Shown here: positions 22,002-33,573 of the stretch, one piece after another
Layout: every line of letters starts with the position of its first letter
Position numbering within the stretch: position 1 is the first letter of the stretch
Origin: Miscanthus floridulus
Lineage: Eukaryota; Streptophyta; Magnoliopsida; Poales; Poaceae
DNA: 64,000 bases
Direction of reading: 5' to 3'
NCBI RefSeq assembly: GCF_019320115.1
Contig: NC_089591.1
Span: 56,420,078 to 56,484,077, forward strand
Notes under the pieces: model-generated
What the model was told of the DNA's origin: nothing
The model's database searches: none
The model's input: only the letters and a program-made list of their open reading frames with translations
Program-made: the position numbers and the translations under genes

Positions 22002-22945
22002 CATGGCGTCGTCCTTTCTGTTTGAATCGGTCGGTAGGACTTCTCGCTCGTTTGTTCGTGTCAGAAATGCAGGCTTCAGGGCCCCACTGCACTAATTAAT
22101 AAGCTTTGCTTTGTGTTTGTGTTGTGCCACCATGGCCTATGCTCATCACCAGACCACAGTAGACAAGTGCAGTTATTCTACCAGCAGCATCGGATCAAAA
22201 GTGAGCCACAGGTGTTTGACACGGACCTTGCTTCGTTGAAACTACGTATACGTATAGCTACCAGCAGTATTTGACAGTTATATTTGCGGCCCAGTTGAAT
22301 AAACAACACAAATAGTAAGTTGGTTTTAGGTTGCAGCATCTAGTTTCGAGTCTTTTCGGATTTATAAATACGTGCAGTTAATCCGTCGTCGAGTTCACCC
22401 GACGGGCTGCAGCCGAACCCAACTGGTGCTGCCCTGGCCCTGTTCCTAGCTCGTGCATGCATGCATGGCTCCACCGACGGGCTGCAGCCGAACCCAACTG
22501 AACTGGCGAGTGTAGGCATGGCTCCACCGATGCAAAGACCGGAGGCCGAAACCAACGTGCATGCATGCATACGTTGGATTTAAGGTTAAATAAATAGTAT
22601 GGACCTGCAGTGAATCATTTTAAAAGTTTATAGACAAAAAATGTAAGAGTCAAAGTTGATAGACCTAAATGACACAAAACGAAAGTTAATAGACCCAAAA
22701 ATACAGTTTCAAAGTTGATGAACCTAGATGACACTTCACCAAAAATTAATGAACATCCAATGTATTTTACTCATCTATAAACATCCCTCCACATAAAAAA
22801 GAGAAGTTACGTGAACAGGTTCCCGGCCGGAAGGCCAGAACCAGGAGACGTTTTGTCAGTGGGCAGTCTAGCTGACAGCGAAACAGGAAATGACTATCGC
22901 TAGACCAGAAGGCGGTACATTGAACTTCCCCAGGATCGATTGCTG

Positions 22946-23102
22946 GCAGCGGCGGATCCAGGGGGGGCTCCAGCCCCTTCTAATTTTTTAATTTCAAGCC
23001 TAATCACTGTAGCAAAAGTTTGATTTCACTATTAAATCTTCATACAAATCAATATCTTCATTGTTTTAGCTCTTTTTATCCCGCATCGTGCATCCGCCAC
23101 TG
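22946..23102. mobile_element. Short MITE with cagcggcggat / atccgccactg ends
   Basis: The left end cagcggcggatccagg and right end gcatccgccactg are inverted copies around an AT-rich interior of about 130 bp. The superfamily was not assigned. Confidence 0.55.
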
Positions 23103-23289
23103 ATTGCTGGGTCGATCATCAAAGATTCCGCTAGCAGCCACTGATCTTCCCGTCATATATAATCCGATCAGTTGCCGCGGCCCCTTATCACCCGGGATTC
23201 CGGGAACCCCCCTGAACCTGAATGAATGATGGTCTTTGAACGGCCGTCCGGGTCACCTCGCAAGTGTCAGCATCTCCCCGGCTCTGCTT

Positions 23290-23541
23290 AGGCCCCGTTT
23301 AGATGCGTTTTTTTTTTTTTTTTGCTTTTTAGCTACGGTAGCATTTTCGTTTGTATTTGGTAAAAATTATTCAATTATGGATTATTTAGGCTTAAAAGAT
23401 TCGTCTCGCCAATTACGGATAAACTGTGCAATTAGTTATTCTTTTTACCTACATTTAATGTTCCATGCATGTGCCACAAGATTTGATGCGACGAGAAATC
23501 TTGAAAAATTTTGGATTTTGGATGGGATCTAAACATGGCCT
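23290..23541. mobile_element. MITE, 'ggccccgtttagat...atctaaacatggcc' copy
   Basis: Inverted ends ggccccgtttagatgc and gggatctaaacatggcc frame the family core (gcattttcgtttgtatttgg, aaaagattcgtctcg, catttaatgttccatgcatg). The most complete copy of the family in the window. A 16-base T run sits just inside the left end. Confidence 0.8.
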
Positions 23542-23776
23542 TAAAACCACTCATCCTCATCAATGCATTGAGACAGGCACCACCCGCGCACGAAAAGATG
23601 GCGAAATCTCCGGCGCGACTCTGCCACCCGACGTCGTGATGATACGAATGATCTAGTGAGCACACAGCGCTATTATGCCTGGACAAAACTAATCGACAGC
23701 TCTTCCATGTGCCGTGTCACGCAGAGGCCGGAATTTTTCTTTTCTTATTAAGAAAAAATAATGTGCGGTGTCACGC

Positions 23777-23836
23777 GCAGACACGTCGGCGCAGAATAAT
23801 TGAGACGCAGACACGTCGGCGCAGAATAATTGAGAC
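23777..23836. repeat. 30-bp direct duplication
   Basis: gcagacacgtcggcgcagaa begins at 23777 and again at 23807, giving two identical 30-bp units in tandem. Confidence 0.85.
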
Positions 23837-24442
23837 ACATGTCCGATCCGAGAGGAGACGAGAGTACTCTAGTAGAAGTGTTGCTTTAGCAGGAGTACAA
23901 TGATTTGTCATCGAAGATTATCCCCCAAAAGTAGGCATATTCGGCAAAGGGCATTGGATCTTTTGTCCGTTGCTAATAACACCGGACCATATGCTTGCCA
24001 CACTACCAATAGCCTTTTCATTAGTTGTTCTCGTGAGGGGTTTTCTTTTCTTTTCTTTTTTTTGTTAAAAGAACAATAAAACGAAAAAAAAAAGCTAGAC
24101 AACAGTTTACTTATTTGCTTGTTATACTAGAAGGCGATGCATGCTTACGTACACAATTCACCGCAGGTGCACCTCACACAGGCGAGTGTGCCCCTATCAC
24201 ACGCCCATAAAATAATGAGGGCGTCTTTGATGTTTTCACAGCTTGTCAAAACTTATCAAGAGAATATTTGTCTCTGCTGTTTATATAGCTTCCATATGTC
24301 ACACACCTCACAAGTTGCCTTGTTGTGATGATCCATTTTATTTTTTTTAAAGAGTGTATCTGACATTAATGAAACATAGTTGTTCCAAACAACCCAGCTT
24401 ATAGTTTATTTTTATCTATTCGGTTATCTAATTTAAATAAGG

Positions 24443-25134
24443 CTCCATTTGGATGTTGGAAATGGAATTGTTGGATGTTGGAAATGGAATTGAGTCGATA
24501 AAATTGCGTTTCCAAATCCATGACATGCTGAAATGGTATTGGACTGCAATTCAGATTGTATGTGTTTGGATGTCTTCAAATTGGACCCAGAAATCAGAAA
24601 TTGCATCCGTACCTCGTCTTCTCCTTACTGGCTTACTCCTTAGCCGGCGCTGGCCCCTTCGACCCGGCCCCACCCCCACCATGTGCCGGCAACACCTGCC
24701 CCCTCCGTGCCGACGACCCCTGCCCCATCTCCATGCGCCGGCGACCGCCGCCCTCTCCGCGCCATCAAGCTCCGCCCTCTCCGCCCCTTTGTGCGCCAAC
24801 AAGCTCCACCCCCTCCGCGCCCTTTGCGCACCGGCAAGCTCCGCCCTCTCCGCGCCGACGAACTCCGCCCGCTCCGCGTCGACGAGCTCCATCCCCTCGC
24901 GCGTCAGCAAGCTCCGCCCCTCCGTGCGTCAGTAAGCTCTACCCCCTTGACACCCGTGGGACGAGGTGACATCGATTCCAACCAAAACCGAGCCTCACAG
25001 GTTTGTATTGGGGGTTGCTTTGTTTTGTGCCGTGAGAACAACGTTTGGAATTGGTAATCAAATTCCAAAACATCCAAACACGTGGTATTGTAGATATTCC
25101 TCAATTCCATGCTGAATGCCAATATCAAAATGGG
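24443..25134. repeat. Repeat element with imperfect inverted ends and a GC-rich tandem core
   Basis: The left end (ctccatttggatgttgga, itself partly duplicated at 24471) and right end (ccaatatcaaaatggggt) are imperfect inverted repeats, and further inward caaattccaaaacatccaaaca mirrors gtgtttggatgtcttcaaatt. The core (about 24690-24960) is a degenerate array of 'gctccgccccctccgcgcc'-type units. These give proline- and arginine-rich open frames in every phase that should not be read as protein. Confidence 0.5.
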
Positions 25135-25634
25135 GTGTAAAGAAAGTTATCGACCCACTTTTATGTTATATCAACCTATAAGCACAGTGGTAGATCGCGC
25201 AATGTAGGAGTACTTATAGATATATAGGGTGCGTCCAAACTTCCCTTTAGCCGAGTTTTTTATGACAGGATCACAGGAACAGCCAAAGGTCCTTCTCACG
25301 GCCAACAGCCCAACACCGACCGAAAAACACGTCCAGAATTCCCCTCTCCTTGGAAGTCTATACGACTAGTCGACGCCAGGCTCTTATATTCCGCTGACGC
25401 AGCGAGCCCAGCCACCAGGCAAATGGGGTGAAGGCACTGAGGAAGCCATACCGCCGCTGTAGCTCGTAGGCTGTAGCCGACCCACGCCCGCGCGCGCACT
25501 GCTGTCGTCTGCGGTCTGTCGTCTGCCACTGCCACGCACCTGACCTCGCCAGTCACCAGTCAGCAGCACCCGCCGCCGCTAGGTGGAGAAGACAGGAGGA
25601 GGGCGGAGGGGGAATCGGGGGGTAGTGCGGCGGC
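25135..25634 (+). promoter_or_regulatory. Promoter and 5' leader region of the nodulin-like transporter gene
   Basis: About 500 bp between the repeat element and the ATG. A weak TATA-like cttatattccgc lies at about 25382, followed by a GC-rich leader. The 80 bp before the ATG are strongly G+A rich (gaggagggcggaggggg). The transcription start was not determined. Confidence 0.4.
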
Positions 25635-28600
25635 ATGGCGGGCAGTGGAGGAGGAGGGCCGGGGCCGGGGCGGGTGAAGGCGGGGAGCCGCCCGCCGTGG
25701 GTCGGGCTGGCGGCGGCGGTGTGGGTGCAGGTGGCGGCGGGGAGCGCCTACGTGTTCCCGCTTTACTCGCACGCCATCAAGGAGGCGCTCGGGTACAACC
25801 AGCAGGCGCTCACCATGCTCGGCGTCGGCAACGACGTCGGCGAGAACGTGGGGCTCGTCCCTGGGGTGCTCGCCAACCGCCTCCCGCCCTGGCTCATCCT
25901 CGTCATCGGCTCCGCCTGCGCCTTCTTCGGCTTCGGCACGCTCTGGCTCGCCGTCACCAAGACCGTCGCCATGCCTTACTGGGTGGTACGCTCCCCTGCC
26001 TCTCTGTTCTCCCGCCCCTTTTTCCCTATATGGGTTGACATGTGTGCTTGGTTCGCATGCTATTTTGGGCTGTTTGTCATTGTTTTGCTTGATTCGACGA
26101 GTCCTCGATGCCATTGGGAATGGCTGAACGAGCTAGTTGGGGCTTAGTTAGCTCTTCAAAATTCTTAGTTAGTTCTTCAACCTTCTATTTTCGAGTTTGA
26201 TTAAAAACAAAATCTATTTAGTGCTTTTTAAAATCCTTTTTGTTGTCAATTTCGGTAGCAAATGTAGTGTAAAGTCGTGTTCATTGAACAATTCCATGGT
26301 GTTAGCCTGTCATACGTTCGGGAGATATTTTATGCCTTTTTGTTTCACACAAGCAAGTGAATCATTGTGTCCACACTCCACACGTGCATGTTTTTTAATC
26401 GCATGATTGACAATAAAACCCACACATATTTCCTGTTTTCAAGTTAAATGATACGAAGGCTTTCTTTGCTGCAGTCATTTACATTTTATTAGAATACCGG
26501 TTTTGGTCCATAAGTTGCTTATTCATGCATGCTCTGACCAAATCATTTCTGCAAGTGGAAGAAATTTGGTTTCAGTGGCCGACCACACAATAAACCCTGA
26601 CATGTGTGCTTCACCTGCTCCCTGCTTCATGCCACGATGGATGTATAAGTGCTGGGTGATGAATGAGCTAATGCGAGGCTTGGGGCCTTTATATAGTCAT
26701 TTGTCCTTCAAGTCTCCAGTGTCTAGTTGCGTTGATTAAAGCATTCCGATTTCTGTTTTTACCATTCTTGTTATCCTCTTTAGGTAATTTTGCGACCAAA
26801 TCTAGCATCAATTGTGTTGGAGGAGCAAATTTCGTGGGCATAGCTGGTATAATTTAATGAGATAACTTATGCATTGTTGTTTCAGTTCAGTAAATCATTG
26901 TGTCCGTAGGTGCGTATAAATTAATTATTTAATTGTGTGCTTGATGTTGACGTGGCTATATATTTTCCCTTTTCAAGGTGTCTTGAAGCTGAGTATGATA
27001 TGAAAAGTTTCCTTACTGCAACCATACTGAATTCATGTTTTAGTCATAAGCTCGCTTATTGGTGCTTTGGCCAATCCTTTCTGCCAGTGGAAGGAATGAC
27101 CTCACTGGTGTACCTACGTAGCAAATCCAGGATTTAATTTTGTTAAATTCATCAATTCCTTTGTTTCTTTTGGCGTGCCTGTTGCTTTGAACACTGATGG
27201 CTGCCTGTGGATGGGTAGTTCTAGTGCCTTATGTTTGTCGCATACACAGCCGGCCTTGTACCTCTGTACTCTTGTGCTTCTTTCTCTTAATATAGCGATG
27301 AGACGCAGCTCTCCTGTGTGTTCGAGATCAATTCCTTGTGATGTATTCCCACCCCCAGTAGTTTGATTCACAAAGATCTGATGTGACTATATGAGTGGGA
27401 TGCAATTCTACTTTGTTTTTTAAGTTATTTTAGTTTCGACATAAGATATATGGAATCACGCTCTGTAGGATTTGAACCTACGACATCGGGTCTTGGAGAC
27501 CCGCGTTCTACCAAACTGAACTAAGAGCGCTTTCAAAGCAAAAAAAAAAAGAAAATCCTTTATTGGTACCGTGTTTCGGTAAGGTCGTAAATTGAACTAT
27601 TACCACAAAGATCTGAAGCTGACTTCAATTACTATGTTTTAGTAGATTGTCTGCAATGCACTTTTATACTTTAGCCCAACTTAGGTTTTGAACTTGCAGC
27701 TTGAGAAAAGATTAATGAGCCTGGTAAAACTACACATTGTAATTATTCATACAAAAACTATGGTTATTGTGGCCTCTAACTCTGGAACACATTCTAGAGT
27801 GTATGCCATGTGTACTGAATCATGCTATGATTGGGGAGTGTTTGTCAAAAAAAAAATGAATTAGGACAGAAGGTGCATTATCAGCCAAAACCAATGTTGA
27901 TGTATAATTATACATACTTAACTGGGAATTTATTGTTTGTTTCTCAGAAACTATTAAAGGTATTGATGAGTTACTCTGACTGAAGATAAAATTGTGGTTG
28001 TTAGGCTATTGTATATCGTTCTTTCTGGGGGGAAAATGTAATCCACTCACTTTCATGAAAAAGCCATAATCCTGTAGAGTCACACTGTGACCACTAGGAG
28101 CTGAAGCCATAATCTTATAATCAAATACCGCTTGCATTTAACAGAAAGATAGGACTGTGGTTTGTGGTGCATGGCGGGTGCCTCTAAGCTCCGTGATCTC
28201 CTGGCCAGGTCGCTGACCTCTGGAGTTTAAGCTCCAATGAGGCTCTGGTCGTCTGTTTTTTAGTCCTTGGCGTGGCTGTAATCTAGTTCTGTGTCTGCGT
28301 GTGGGGCGTGTGCTGTACTCAGGGAGGTTTTTGCCAGACTCGTGTACTACCTTTTTATCTACCTTAATGAAATGACACATAGCTCTCCTGCGTAGTTCGA
28401 GGAAAAAAAAAAGAAGAAAGATGGGAATGGTATTACGCCGCTTCAGCTAATAAGCTGTGTTGTCAGCACTATTCAATTACAGTACTAGGCAGAATCCAGG
28501 CTATAGATGGTTGATGGTTTTGTTATGACTACCTCCCTTATGCACCAGTGGATCTTTGGAATTTGGTTGATGCAGTGGCTGGAGCTTGAGCCACTATGGT

Positions 28601-31600
28601 TCGTTTTTATGTGTTGCCCTGTGTGTCTAGGTGACTGTGCTAGTAACTAGTAAGTTCGGTAGTGGCGCTTTGGGAGGGAGCTGGTATGGTATATGGTCGG
28701 ACTTCTTCCCATGATAGAGCATGTTGAAGTCATAGGTCTCAATTTTTTTGCAGAGTGGTCTCCTTAGTCCTCGGTAAGCTGGTCGCCTCCTGCCCCTTCC
28801 ATCTACTTGCTCATGTGTTTGTTAATTCATCTGGGTTTGTCTTGTGGTGTCTTGTTTCCTTAGTGAAATACACGCATGACGTTCTCACTAAAAGAAAACA
28901 AAATGTATTTGATAGTACTACATAGGTTTCTTCTTTGAAAAATTAACTGCCAAAGAAACATTCAGTAAGGTAATATGATCTCATTTTGAATGTTGGGAGT
29001 TCCTTGTAATGATTGTGGTTTGTTTATCATTCAAAAGGACCCAAAATTGGACAATGTGAACTTCTATTCTCCCTGCTTACCTCTGTACTAGTAAATTAGG
29101 TGGGCAAGACACATACATGTCCTGTTGGTCGTGTCCAGTACAGAAAATAGAGCAAAAGAACTCATAAATCAGTCAGAGATTCATAATGCGTGACTTAATT
29201 ACTCACCATATGGCCTATCATGACGATCTTTGTTTGATTTTGCCAATGAAGTTATCTCTTGACATCCCCAAAAAAGTACTTATCTCTTAACTTTAGTTTT
29301 TGTGAAACTATGCCATTTGTTTCAACACCAGTATGCATTTTTTTTCAGATTGTTTACAAGAGTCAGCTTCTTTTCTTTTCCCTTTTTTCTGGTACCTTGA
29401 CTAGTTTATCGTATGTTTGCAGTTGTGGATAGCTTTATGTATTGGCACGAACAGCAGTGCATGGTTGGGCACTGCTGCTCTTGTGACCAACATGAGGAAT
29501 TTCCCTCTCAGCCGAGGCACTGTTGCTGGTCTCATCAAGGGTTATGTTGCTGTTAGTGCTGCTGTCTACACTGAAACGTTTAATGGAATGCTAGGGAATT
29601 CACCCACAAATCTTTTGCTGTTGCTTGCCTTGGGGATCCCAATAGCATGTATTGTGGTGATGTATTTTGTTAGGCCTTGCACTCCATCACTGGATGAGGA
29701 CAACTCAACAGAACACAGCCATTTCATGTACACACAAATCTCAAGTGTGGTTCTCGGAATATACCTTATGGTTGCTACAATACTTGGTGATACTTTAAAA
29801 CTAAGCCAGGCTGTCACCTATCTTTTGTTTGGTATAATGATACTTTTGCTCCTTGCTCCACTCGCAATACCAATTAAGATGACACTTTATCCAAACAAAC
29901 AAACAAAGGAAAAGCCCAGCACCCTTGCCCCATCTTATTCAACTGATAGTCTGTCTGGTGCGGATCCAGAGAACTCACAACCACTTCTGGGCAGTGCCTC
30001 AACAACACTTGCTACAGGTACCAATGAATCTGATGACAGTACTGATTTGGATCTTCTATTGGCTGAGGGTGAGGGGGCAGTGAATTTGAAAAAGAAAAGA
30101 GGGCCAAGAAGGGGGGATGATTTCACATTCCTTGAAGCCTTAGTAAAGGCGGACTTCTGGCTACTGTTTGTTGTTTACTTTTGTGGAGTTGGCACAGGAG
30201 TCACTGTTCTCAACAACCTGGCTCAGGTTGGAATGTCTGTTGGTGCTAATGACACAACTATTTTGTTGTGCCTCTTTGGCTTCTGCAACTTTGCTGGCCG
30301 TATCCTTGGTGGATCTGTCTCTGAATATTTCGTAAGGTAAGCTACATTTAATTTACTCGCAACAACTTTATCTGTACAATTTGCCTTCAATGCATCACTT
30401 ACTATATTCCAGCTTATTTAAGCTAAAAGCTGAAGTAGTAAAGCTGATTGCTTCCTACAGTACTGTGATATATTGATATTACTAAACAACAAACAAGCAT
30501 TACTGAACATTGCAGCTAATTCCCAGTGGCATCGATCTCTAACCGCGCCTGTTACTTTGCATATGTTTTGAGGACTTAGTCATCTAGAATCTTATGTTAT
30601 ATATAATTATTAAAAGTTTTGTGAATAAATTTAATACTTACAACCAATCAAATTTGCTTATCTTTACTCTCTATCTTTCTATTCATTTTCCTAACACAAT
30701 ACACATAGGTACTCTATAATCTCTATCAAGTTATGACTTATGAACTTACAATAAATTTACCAATTACTCTATATGTGTTGTCATATTTTACATTGCACCT
30801 CTGTGGATCTTTAATATGTATTTAGTTGAAACTTTAGTTAAGCTATATCAGCTCTTGTTTCATTCTTTTTTGACATCATGGCTCTATATTTTGTCTTTCA
30901 ACATTTGATCCTATTAGTTGTTGCAGGTTTTCATCCACGTGTTAAGTTGAAACTCTCTTCTATTCAAAATTTGCCTTTTTATATTTTATTGAAAAATAGA
31001 TTCTTGGTCCTAAACTATACTCTTAGTTACTACGATGGCATAAACAATTGTTTCAGCCTACACCACAACACTCAACATGTGAATGTCCTCTATCAAAAAA
31101 TTATACGTGTACAAGTGTTGTTTTATATAAAAAAAATCGATATGTCATAATATTTAAATCAAAATGTGTACATTTATCTAAAGCAACACTTCATAAATTT
31201 TGATGCCATAGAGTTTCGATATAATTTTAATGAATTACCTAATTGGTACATGATTTGTTAAGGCCTTGTTTGGATGTTATCGGATTGGATTGGGGTGAGA
31301 TTTTGTTCATGTTCCACTCCAATCCACCCCAACACATGTGAATCGATGTGAATCCGACTACATCCAAACAAGGCCTAAGGGAATGTATTTTTCATAATCG
31401 ATAAACTGTTAAAATGATTATGGTATTGGTATTTGGTTTGTTAAGGGAATATATTTTTCATTGCATTGATATGTGGTTTGTTAAGAGAACATAGATAAAC
31501 TATTTAAACAAGGTATTGTTTCAGAGGGCTTTTCCCAAAATGGCTCTGGCTTTTAGGGAATCTTTTGCACTGAAGTGTGGAGTGTTTTTTCTCTCTTCCC

Positions 31601-33112
31601 AAAATAAACTAAAAGCTGATGAATCCATAGAGCTGGCTTCACTAGCTCCAGCTCCTTCGGGCACTGTAGCATGGAGTCAAGGCCGATATAAGGCCTGCCA
31701 AACAAGCCCTAGAAATATTCATCCTAATGTGTGCATGTTTACTTGGTTTACAAGGTGGGACATACTACCTCCACCCCCCCCCCCCCCCCCCAAAAAAAAA
31801 TTGCAATTCTAAATCATTTCTTTGTTAAAGTTTGACCAAATATATAGGAAAACATATTAATGTTTATGGCACCAAATAGGTATACTATAGAATATCTCAT
31901 AAAAAATCTAATGATACTTATTTGATATCATAAATATTGATATTTTTTGTATATAGTTAGTCAAACTTAAAAATACTTTAACTTGGTATTGTGCTAGAAT
32001 TGCATTCTTTTATGGACTTTGGGAGTAGCATTTATGTTTACTTTGATTTTAAGTGTCTAATTTAGAAACATATATGGTGTCCTTTATGGTTATTGAATTA
32101 TTTTTCATAATAGCTTATATTGGTATTTAGACGTAAATTTAGTTTATTCTTTATAACGATGGACAATTTAGATACAAAAAAGGGGTTACTTTATATTATA
32201 TCTTATAATGGAAGATGTGGTTATTTTAAGGGCAAATTTATGGTTACTTTGCATTGTCTTTCTTATATGGAAGATAAATTTAGGCTTCGTTTTAAATTAT
32301 CTTTCATAATGGTTGGGACTGGCAATTTAAATGCAAATTTAGGGGATTACTTTATTTATTTTTCATAATGGTAGGGGTGGGTGATTTTTTTGAAAGAGAA
32401 TAGATCCAAAGGCTATTATTGGCGATGACGATTAGAGTCAGTCCAGATGTTTTTGGCTATCATGTTACTTTCTAGTATTTATCTTTTTTTCTAGCGTGTT
32501 TTGTGAGGATTAACACGGAGACTCCATTTGAGGCCTCCAATTAGTAATATTACTAAGATTAAGAAATATAAATTAAGGAGTGCCTACTTCTGAAAAAAGG
32601 ACTGCTAAGACCTGATATTCTGCAGGTCAAGGATGCTCCCTCGTCCTTTCTGGATGATGTGCACACAAATAATCATGGTGGTAACGTTCCTACTCTTTGC
32701 AACTGGTCTTCATAGCTTGATTTATGTTTCAACTACTCTCCTGGGGATATGCTACGGGGTCCAATTTGCTGTCATGATACCAACGGTCTCGGAGCTTTTT
32801 GGGCTGAAGGACTTCGGGCTAATGTACAACTTCATGCTGTTAGTGAATCCACTGGGTGCATTATTTTTCTCAGCTCTTCTTGCTGGCTACGTCTATGACA
32901 AGGAGGCAGCAAGGCAGCACCCAGGTGTGCTGGAGCCTTCCGACTGCTATGGGCCTGATTGTTTCAGATTGACTTTCTATGTCTGTGCCCTCGTATGTTG
33001 CTGCGGTACCCTGTTGAGCGTGCTCTTCATATCGAGGATAAAGCCGGTCTATCAGATGCTCTACGCAAGCGGATCCTTCAGACATCCTCGGAGCCAACAG
33101 CAGCTCCACTGA
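25635..33112 (+). CDS. Nodulin-like / MFS membrane transporter (NFD4-like), 3 exons, 583 aa
   Basis: Exons 25635-25985, 29423-30336 and 32626-33112 join in frame (1752 nt) with GT-AG introns of 3437 and 2289 bp. The start MAGSGGGG sits in gcggcatggcg. Exon 1 gives the nodulin-like N-terminus with SAYVFPLYSHAIKEALGYNQ and GVGNDVGENVGLVPG. Exon 2 continues it (NMRNFPLSRGTVAGLIKGY, ETFNGMLGNSPTN) and adds an acidic cytosolic loop with DSTDLDLLLAEGEGAVNLKKK, then the second half with FGFCNFAGRILGGSVSEY. Exon 3 gives the last membrane segments and a C-terminal tail rich in basic/Gln residues. About 12 hydrophobic segments are visible. The family (Nodulin-like plus MFS; Arabidopsis NFD4 relatives) consists of integral membrane proteins with poorly defined substrates. 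No lesion was seen. The length is normal for the family. Confidence 0.95.
27176..27331 (+). mobile_element. Truncated LINE 3' end in intron 1
   Basis: The stretch ends ...cttctttctcttaatatagcgatgagacgcagctctcctgtgtgttcgag, the typical 3' tail of grass L1-type LINEs. No ORF or clear TSD is preserved, so the left border is a guess. Confidence 0.5.
27430..27545 (-). other. Plastid-derived DNA (NUPT) fragment in intron 1
   Basis: The tRNA-Trp described next is essentially the plastid trnW-CCA with a few bases of plastid-like flank (tggaatcacg on one side, gcgctttcaaagc on the other). An A run follows at 27540. Organelle-to-nucleus transfer is the simplest origin; a mitochondrial copy of the plastid gene is the alternative source. 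Confidence 0.6.
27457..27530 (-). tRNA. trnW-CCA: tRNA-Trp (CCA), plastid-type, inserted copy
   Basis: The minus strand folds into a 74-nt cloverleaf. The acceptor stem GCGCTCT pairs with AGAGCGT (one G-U) with discriminator G. The D arm contains TTCAGTTTGGTAGAA, the anticodon stem CGGGT/ACCCG encloses CTCCAAG (anticodon CCA), and the T arm CGTAGGTTCAAATCCTACA has the GGTTCAAATCC B box. Sequence matches the plastid trnW as remembered except for a few bases, including strengthened pairing in the anticodon stem. It lies antisense within intron 1 of a Pol II gene. Expression is unknown and it is probably not a working nuclear tRNA gene. Confidence 0.9.
28151..28414 (+). mobile_element. 5'-truncated LINE with A-tail and TSD in intron 1
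   Basis: The insert runs from aggactgtgg to an A-rich tail after ctacctttttatctaccttaatgaaatgacacatagctctcctgcg-type sequence ending gttcgaggaaaaaaaaaa. It is flanked by the 8-bp repeat agaaagat (28143-28150 and 28415-28422). This is a standard dead-on-arrival L1-type insertion. Confidence 0.7.
28600..28900 (+). mobile_element. Possible second LINE 3' end in intron 1
   Basis: The stretch ends ...ggtgtcttgtttccttagtgaaatacacgcatgacgttctcactaaaagaaaa, resembling LINE 3' tails. No TSD was found and the left border is unclear. Confidence 0.4.
31261..31376. mobile_element. MITE with aggccttgtttggat TIRs in intron 2
   Basis: The ends aggccttgtttggatg and atccaaacaaggcct are inverted copies. Inside, caccccaacacatgtg mirrors the sequence around attggggtgaga. 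A related copy lies at 33439-33573. Confidence 0.8.
31768..32028. mobile_element. Stowaway-like MITE in intron 2 with poly-C/poly-A left end
   Basis: The right end ttttatggactttgggagta and the internal agtttgaccaaatatata / tatagttagtcaaactta pair are the classic Stowaway arrangement. The left end has become a run of about 20 C followed by 9 A where ctccctccgtcc would be expected. Confidence 0.65.
32040..32385. repeat. Degenerate short repeats in intron 2
   Basis: Four to five loosely repeated blocks contain 'caatttagatacaaa', 'ggttactttat' and 'tttcataatgg', spaced irregularly at about 60-70 bp. AT-rich intronic sequence with no coding features. Confidence 0.4.
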
Positions 33113-33438
33113 TGTTGCATATACACTATACAGTCATGCCAAGAAATATTGAGTTTTGGGAATGGAATCATAATGTTCTGGAGTAAAATATTTGCTGGAT
33201 GCCACGTTCCGGTGTTGTATTGCATTAAGGGCGCTTGATTCGCCCCCCTGTTTGTATGAGAGAGTTGTTCTGATTTCATTTGTCCTGTTCTGTAAAGGTC
33301 GCCAGGACACCAGCCTTGATAAAATACAGCGGGTCATCAATATACGCTGGTAAACCAACTGCATAAGCTGCCTATTTATATGGCAGCTCGTGTGCATCAG
33401 CAAGTTTGAGGATGTCATAAAGCGAATGTATCTTCGTT
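33113..33438 (+). other. 3' UTR region of the nodulin-like transporter gene
   Basis: Sequence following the TGA at 33110-33112 is AT-rich with no further ORF in frame. No single clear AATAAA stands out; gataaaat at about 33317 is a possible weak signal. The end of the transcript was not determined. Confidence 0.45.
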
Positions 33439-33573
33439 AGGCCTTGTTTGAATGTATTTATCTTGATCCACATGCGTTGAAGTGGATTGAAGTGAAATTA
33501 AACTAAGTTTCATTCCAATTCCACCTCAACACATGTGGATTGAATTAGATACACGTGCATCCAAACAAGGCCT
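33439..33573. mobile_element. MITE with aggccttgtttgaat TIRs
   Basis: The ends aggccttgtttgaatg and catccaaacaaggcct are inverted. The inner arms gatccacatgcgttgaagtg / cacctcaacacatgtggat also pair. Just after it, ggccttcttctgttgtt is duplicated in tandem (about 33570-33602). Confidence 0.8.

Larger units (their letters stand above)
20304..22790. mobile_element. Long-TIR (Pack-MULE-like) element carrying subtilase fragments
   Basis: The left arm 20304-20499 and right arm 22600-22790 are inverted copies of about 190 bp built of repeated 'aggtccatcaactttga' modules, ending inward at the shared caggtcca. Between them lie about 2.1 kb that are locally GC-rich and contain duplicated pieces of a subtilisin-like protease gene, a 93-bp tandem duplication, and a TATA-box segment. 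Gene fragments between long TIRs are the signature of Pack-MULE-type capture. No transposase is present. No convincing 9-bp TSD was found (cgatttgaacatg left, acataaaa right), so assignment to Mutator is inference; a foldback element is the alternative. Confidence 0.7.

Noticed and set aside
24453..25057. Several Pro/Arg/Ser-rich frames
   Set aside because: Products of a GC-rich tandem array readable in every phase.
25560..26114. Minus-strand 184-residue frame opposite transporter exon 1
   Set aside because: Antisense shadow of a GC-rich first exon and intron start.
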